Source of the DNA: Cliona cf. orientalis
Lineage: Eukaryota > Porifera > Demospongiae > Clionaida > Clionaidae
Reading direction: 5' to 3'
Length of the DNA: 64,000 nt
Assembly (NCBI GenBank): GCA_963930775.1
Contig: OZ005689.1
Location: 19,615,775-19,679,774, forward strand
Every line of letters begins with the position of its first letter. Position 1 is the first letter of the stretch. Below are positions 61,349 to 64,000 of this stretch, piece after piece. The position numbers were made by a program, and so were the translations under genes. The notes beneath the pieces were generated by a model, which worked only from the letters and a program-made list of their open reading frames with translations, did no database searches and had not been told where the DNA came from.

Positions 61349-61999
61349 ATGGCAGCTTTATTATCAATACCGTTTGAGGTGCATGTGTCTATTGTGAGGA
61401 AATTATCATTGAAGGATTGTATATCGTACATGCAAGTGTGTACAGTGGCTCACGATGTTGTTTGTTATGTGTTTGCCCACAGAAAAGAGTTAGACTTTGA
61501 GTCTGTTCTAGATGAGTCAGGAACTATTGCCCTGCGTCCAGAGGTACTGATGAGAGTTTTGTATGCGCATACCAGGGCTGTGAGCATCATGAATTTCTGC
61601 TTCAATCCTACTTTCACACTGCTAAATGAATTTTTCAGATACTTTAGTATGTACTGGTCATATAAAGTGGTAGATATTCAGCAATTTGATCCATGTCTAC
61701 AGGAGGTAGGACACCCCAGTGGACACTTACAACGTATCCGATGTTTGGGCTGGGATGGAGGGTCAACACACAAAGTTCACTTGACATTTCATTTTAAATA
61801 CTTCATATTCTCATTCTTGAACAATACTGGTACTAAATACATTATTATGCACTGTATTATTAGCAAAAATAACAATAATAAAATTAATGCAATCTTGGAA
61901 ATTACAATAGTAAGAAAAGTAGCTAGCTTAGTGAAAGCACATTTTTTTTGCATAAACACAAATATATACAGCGAAACTTTTCACATATACTGTACTTAA
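61349..61999 (+). CDS. F-box-like gene, plus copy, C-terminally replaced
   Basis: ATG at 61349, in the context aacaATGGCA, gives MAALLSIPFEVHVSIVRKLS, then LKDCISYMQVCTVAHDVV, which fits an F-box (Leu-x-Pro start, Leu and Cys spacing). After this comes AHRKELDFESVLDESG, shared with the minus copy, through HPSGHLQRIRCLGW at about residue 138. At 61768, after ggagggtcaacac, similarity to the minus copy stops and the rest is A+T-rich sequence coding for an unlikely Asn/Ile/Phe-rich tail, so the natural end is probably lost or spliced. If translated it would be a short adaptor lacking the conserved end. A TATA box lies at 61208. Confidence 0.6.
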   Translation: MAALLSIPFEVHVSIVRKLSLKDCISYMQVCTVAHDVVCYVFAHRKELDFESVLDESGTIALRPEVLMRVLYAHTRAVSIMNFCFNPTFTLLNEFFRYFSMYWSYKVVDIQQFDPCLQEVGHPSGHLQRIRCLGWDGGSTHKVHLTFHFKYFIFSFLNNTGTKYIIMHCIISKNNNNKINAILEITIVRKVASLVKAHFFCINTNIYSETFHIYCT

Positions 62000-62092
62000 T
62001 CTAATACTACGTATGGAAAAAAATAATTTCAATTTGAAAAAAAACGCGATTTTCTGGTAAAGGTCGTCAACCGCTCCATATATGTGACCGTA

Positions 62093-62742
62093 TCTGGGAA
62101 AACCCGGCATATAGCGAATTTTATAATTTTTTAGTTAGCTACATATTTGATAAGCTCTACCATAGGGCTAACCCACGTTCAAGTTTCAGAGCGACTGTGC
62201 GCTTCGTTGTGGAGATACAGCGCTTTGTTTGCGATCGCGCCACACCCCCAATAATCGAGAAATTACAGTCTAAAGGCGTTGCTATGCACGCGTATGGCGT
62301 TTCCGCATACTACGCGTGACCCGGAAATCAATTAAATAGACCTGGGCGGAGCCGTTCGAAATGAACGTAAAGATCGAGCAAGAGTTGAATTTCGTTGTTG
62401 ATAACGACAGACGATAGATGCCCAAGAAGCTAAAAAGGTGAGTGAACATACAGTAGTTTGATGAATCTAGCTGTATCTAGGTAGAGAATTCTAATTAGCG
62501 CCCATAGCAACGGGCTCCGTGTACGGCTACCGTACAGACTAGGTAGGTCAAAATGAAGGCTTATTTCGCCTTGGTAACTTACGTTTACCCTCCATAGGTG
62601 GTGGCAAAGGTTAGTAGAAAGGTTCTTTGATATGAATATGACAAAAACTCGACTGACATTTTCTGACCTGAGGTACTAAACGTGCGCATTGCGCTGCTTG
62701 CGCGTTCTCGCGATATGCCGGGTTTTCCCAGATCCGGTCACA
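62093..62742 (+). repeat. Family A MITE, copy 7 (complete)
   Basis: TGTGACCGTATCTGGGAAAA at the left and CCAGATCCGGTCACA at the right, next to TA on both sides. The exon-like block starts at 62361 and has a deletion. 62743-63229 has no feature. Confidence 0.88.
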
Positions 62743-63229
62743 TATATAATAATATTATGTTAGGAGAATTCGTAAAATGCTAATTTCTTATGTTACATTG
62801 GATCATACGTTGTATTCGATTAACTACGGTATTATTATATATAATACACTATAATATTATTACAACTATATTATACACTGCATGTGTGACGAGTAACTTT
62901 CAATTGCATCAATATACACTGAGGTGAAGTTGATTGGACATCTATCGCTAAGTCCGCCTGCGTAAAAACAATATCATGCATATAATATACCAATTTAAAG
63001 CATGATCCTATACAAGACCAGATAATTCATTTTGGGCATACATGATGATTAATTCAAACACCCTCTAAGTATACAACACCTTTATTTCAATATAGACCTT
63101 AATAATTAAGTGTATAATATTATAACATTTTGCCACTGATGATCATTGTACTACACATTTATAATTCCTTGCTTGAAAACTAAATAATTAATGGTAAAGG
63201 TATTAGTTGTGCATGTTGTAATTCTTTTA

Positions 63230-63947
63230 TCTTATGGTGTGGTTAAGCTTGAAAAAAAAAAGAATTTAATGTAATTAAATAATGTTTGAGACTCTGGGAA
63301 GCCATTCACGACATACTATTGATATGAGCACGCAGAATGGATCACACCTGGACATTTCTTGGAAGCGGAATTTTGATTCACACCTTAGAATTAAAGATAT
63401 CACACTTCAAGTGTTTCCCCATATGTTTGTATAGGGAAGCCATGCGTTTGCAATGTTTTCCGCCCACGCGCTACGTGAGGGGCGGGGACACGCGCGCACA
63501 TAAACGTGACGACCTTTACCCAATTTCATCAAAATTGAAGTATAGGCTGCCTGCTTGCATTGTATGGCTCTACTATGCATGCTTCCAGCTCGACTATATG
63601 GAGGTTTCCGGACATTTTTTTTTCCTGCTTAGTGTGGTCCCCTTGAAAATTAAACACCAAGTAGAAAAAAAAAAGACTTCCTGCGCGAAAAAAGATTGGG
63701 GTAATTGGGAACACTTGGGGAGATAATTTTTATACCGGCACACAGAATGGGTCGAAACACGAGATTTGACATGAGAAAATTTTGATTCACGCCTTAGAAT
63801 TAGTTACAGCCCTTTGAAGTTTCCCCATATGTTTGTATAGGAAGCCATGCATTTGCAATGTTTTCCGCCCACGTGCTACGTGAGGGGCGGGGCCACGCGC
63901 GCACAGAGATGTGACGACCTTTACCCAATTTGGTCAAAATTGTAATA
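63230..63947. repeat. Two further units of the CACTAAG-flanked array
   Basis: The left border cttatggtgtggttaagctt equals the border of the 30.5 kb array. Units start near 63265 and 63700 and carry the same catgcgtttgcaatgttttc and ggggcggg words. The second unit is cut at 63947 by a family A copy. Confidence 0.78.
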
Positions 63948-64000
63948 TGTGACCGGATTTGGGAAAATCCTCCGTATGGGATCCGCGCGCGATTCGCGCA
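63948..64000 (+). repeat. Family A MITE, copy 8 (start only)
   Basis: TGTGACCGGATTTGGGAAAA, then tcctccgtatgggatccgcg, running off the window end. Confidence 0.8.

Overview
The window looks like nuclear DNA of an early-branching animal, most likely a marine sponge (demosponge). The reasons are A+T-rich intergenic DNA full of tagcta/tgcatgca/tacatgta words, short GT-AG introns, no bacterial gene layout, and a transposon load typical of non-bilaterian animals. Species is inference. There are no rRNA genes, CRISPR arrays or prokaryotic operons. Nearly every long coding region belongs to a mobile element.

Layout. 0-9.2 kb: nested copies of a TA-target MITE (called family A here, ends TGTGACCGGATTTGGG), split by a 4.4 kb two-gene DNA transposon (3906-8300). 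9.2-16.5 kb: a decayed OTU-protease fragment, several small inverted-repeat elements and a perfect foldback. 16.66-18.1 kb: an intact Crypton-type tyrosine recombinase. 18.6-21 kb: a tentative minus-strand spliced gene whose last intron is almost entirely a TTAA-target transposon. 21-25 kb: tRNA-derived SINE, AT-hook fragment and MITEs. 25.2-29.5 kb: family A copies broken by a non-LTR retrotransposon with a C-terminal restriction-like endonuclease. 30-32.1 kb: a CACTAAG-flanked repeat array. 33.0-38.3 kb: a retrotransposon remnant, then a decaying Helitron (Rep, PIF1 helicase, OTU protease). 38.3-46.2 kb: non-coding DNA with foldbacks, a 323 bp tandem duplication and a long GA microsatellite. 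46.27-51.63 kb: a second, nearly intact two-gene transposon. 53.5-54.6 kb: a small spliced gene. 60.2-62.0 kb: a head-to-head inverted pair of F-box-like genes. 62.1-64 kb: more family A and array repeats.

The most striking system is the pair of transposons at 3906-8300 and 46266-51633. They share an architecture: long terminal inverted repeats beginning TAG, 9-10 bp target duplications, a six-exon DUF6589/DDE-like transposase, and a convergently transcribed RecQ-type helicase. This matches what I remember of the AcademH lineage of Academ transposons. Four tiny relatives, down to 37-38 bp, carry the same kind of ends and 9 bp duplications at 11858, 23702, 32813 and 44643. A 10 bp tandem duplication at 273-292 looks like an excision scar from the same mechanism.

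In the two-gene elements the transposase presumably cuts at the TIRs, and the helicase may open or resolve the ends. The 46 kb copy has 72/72 matching TIRs, a perfect 9 bp target duplication and an intact helicase, so it is young. The 4 kb copy has lost the transposase C terminus.
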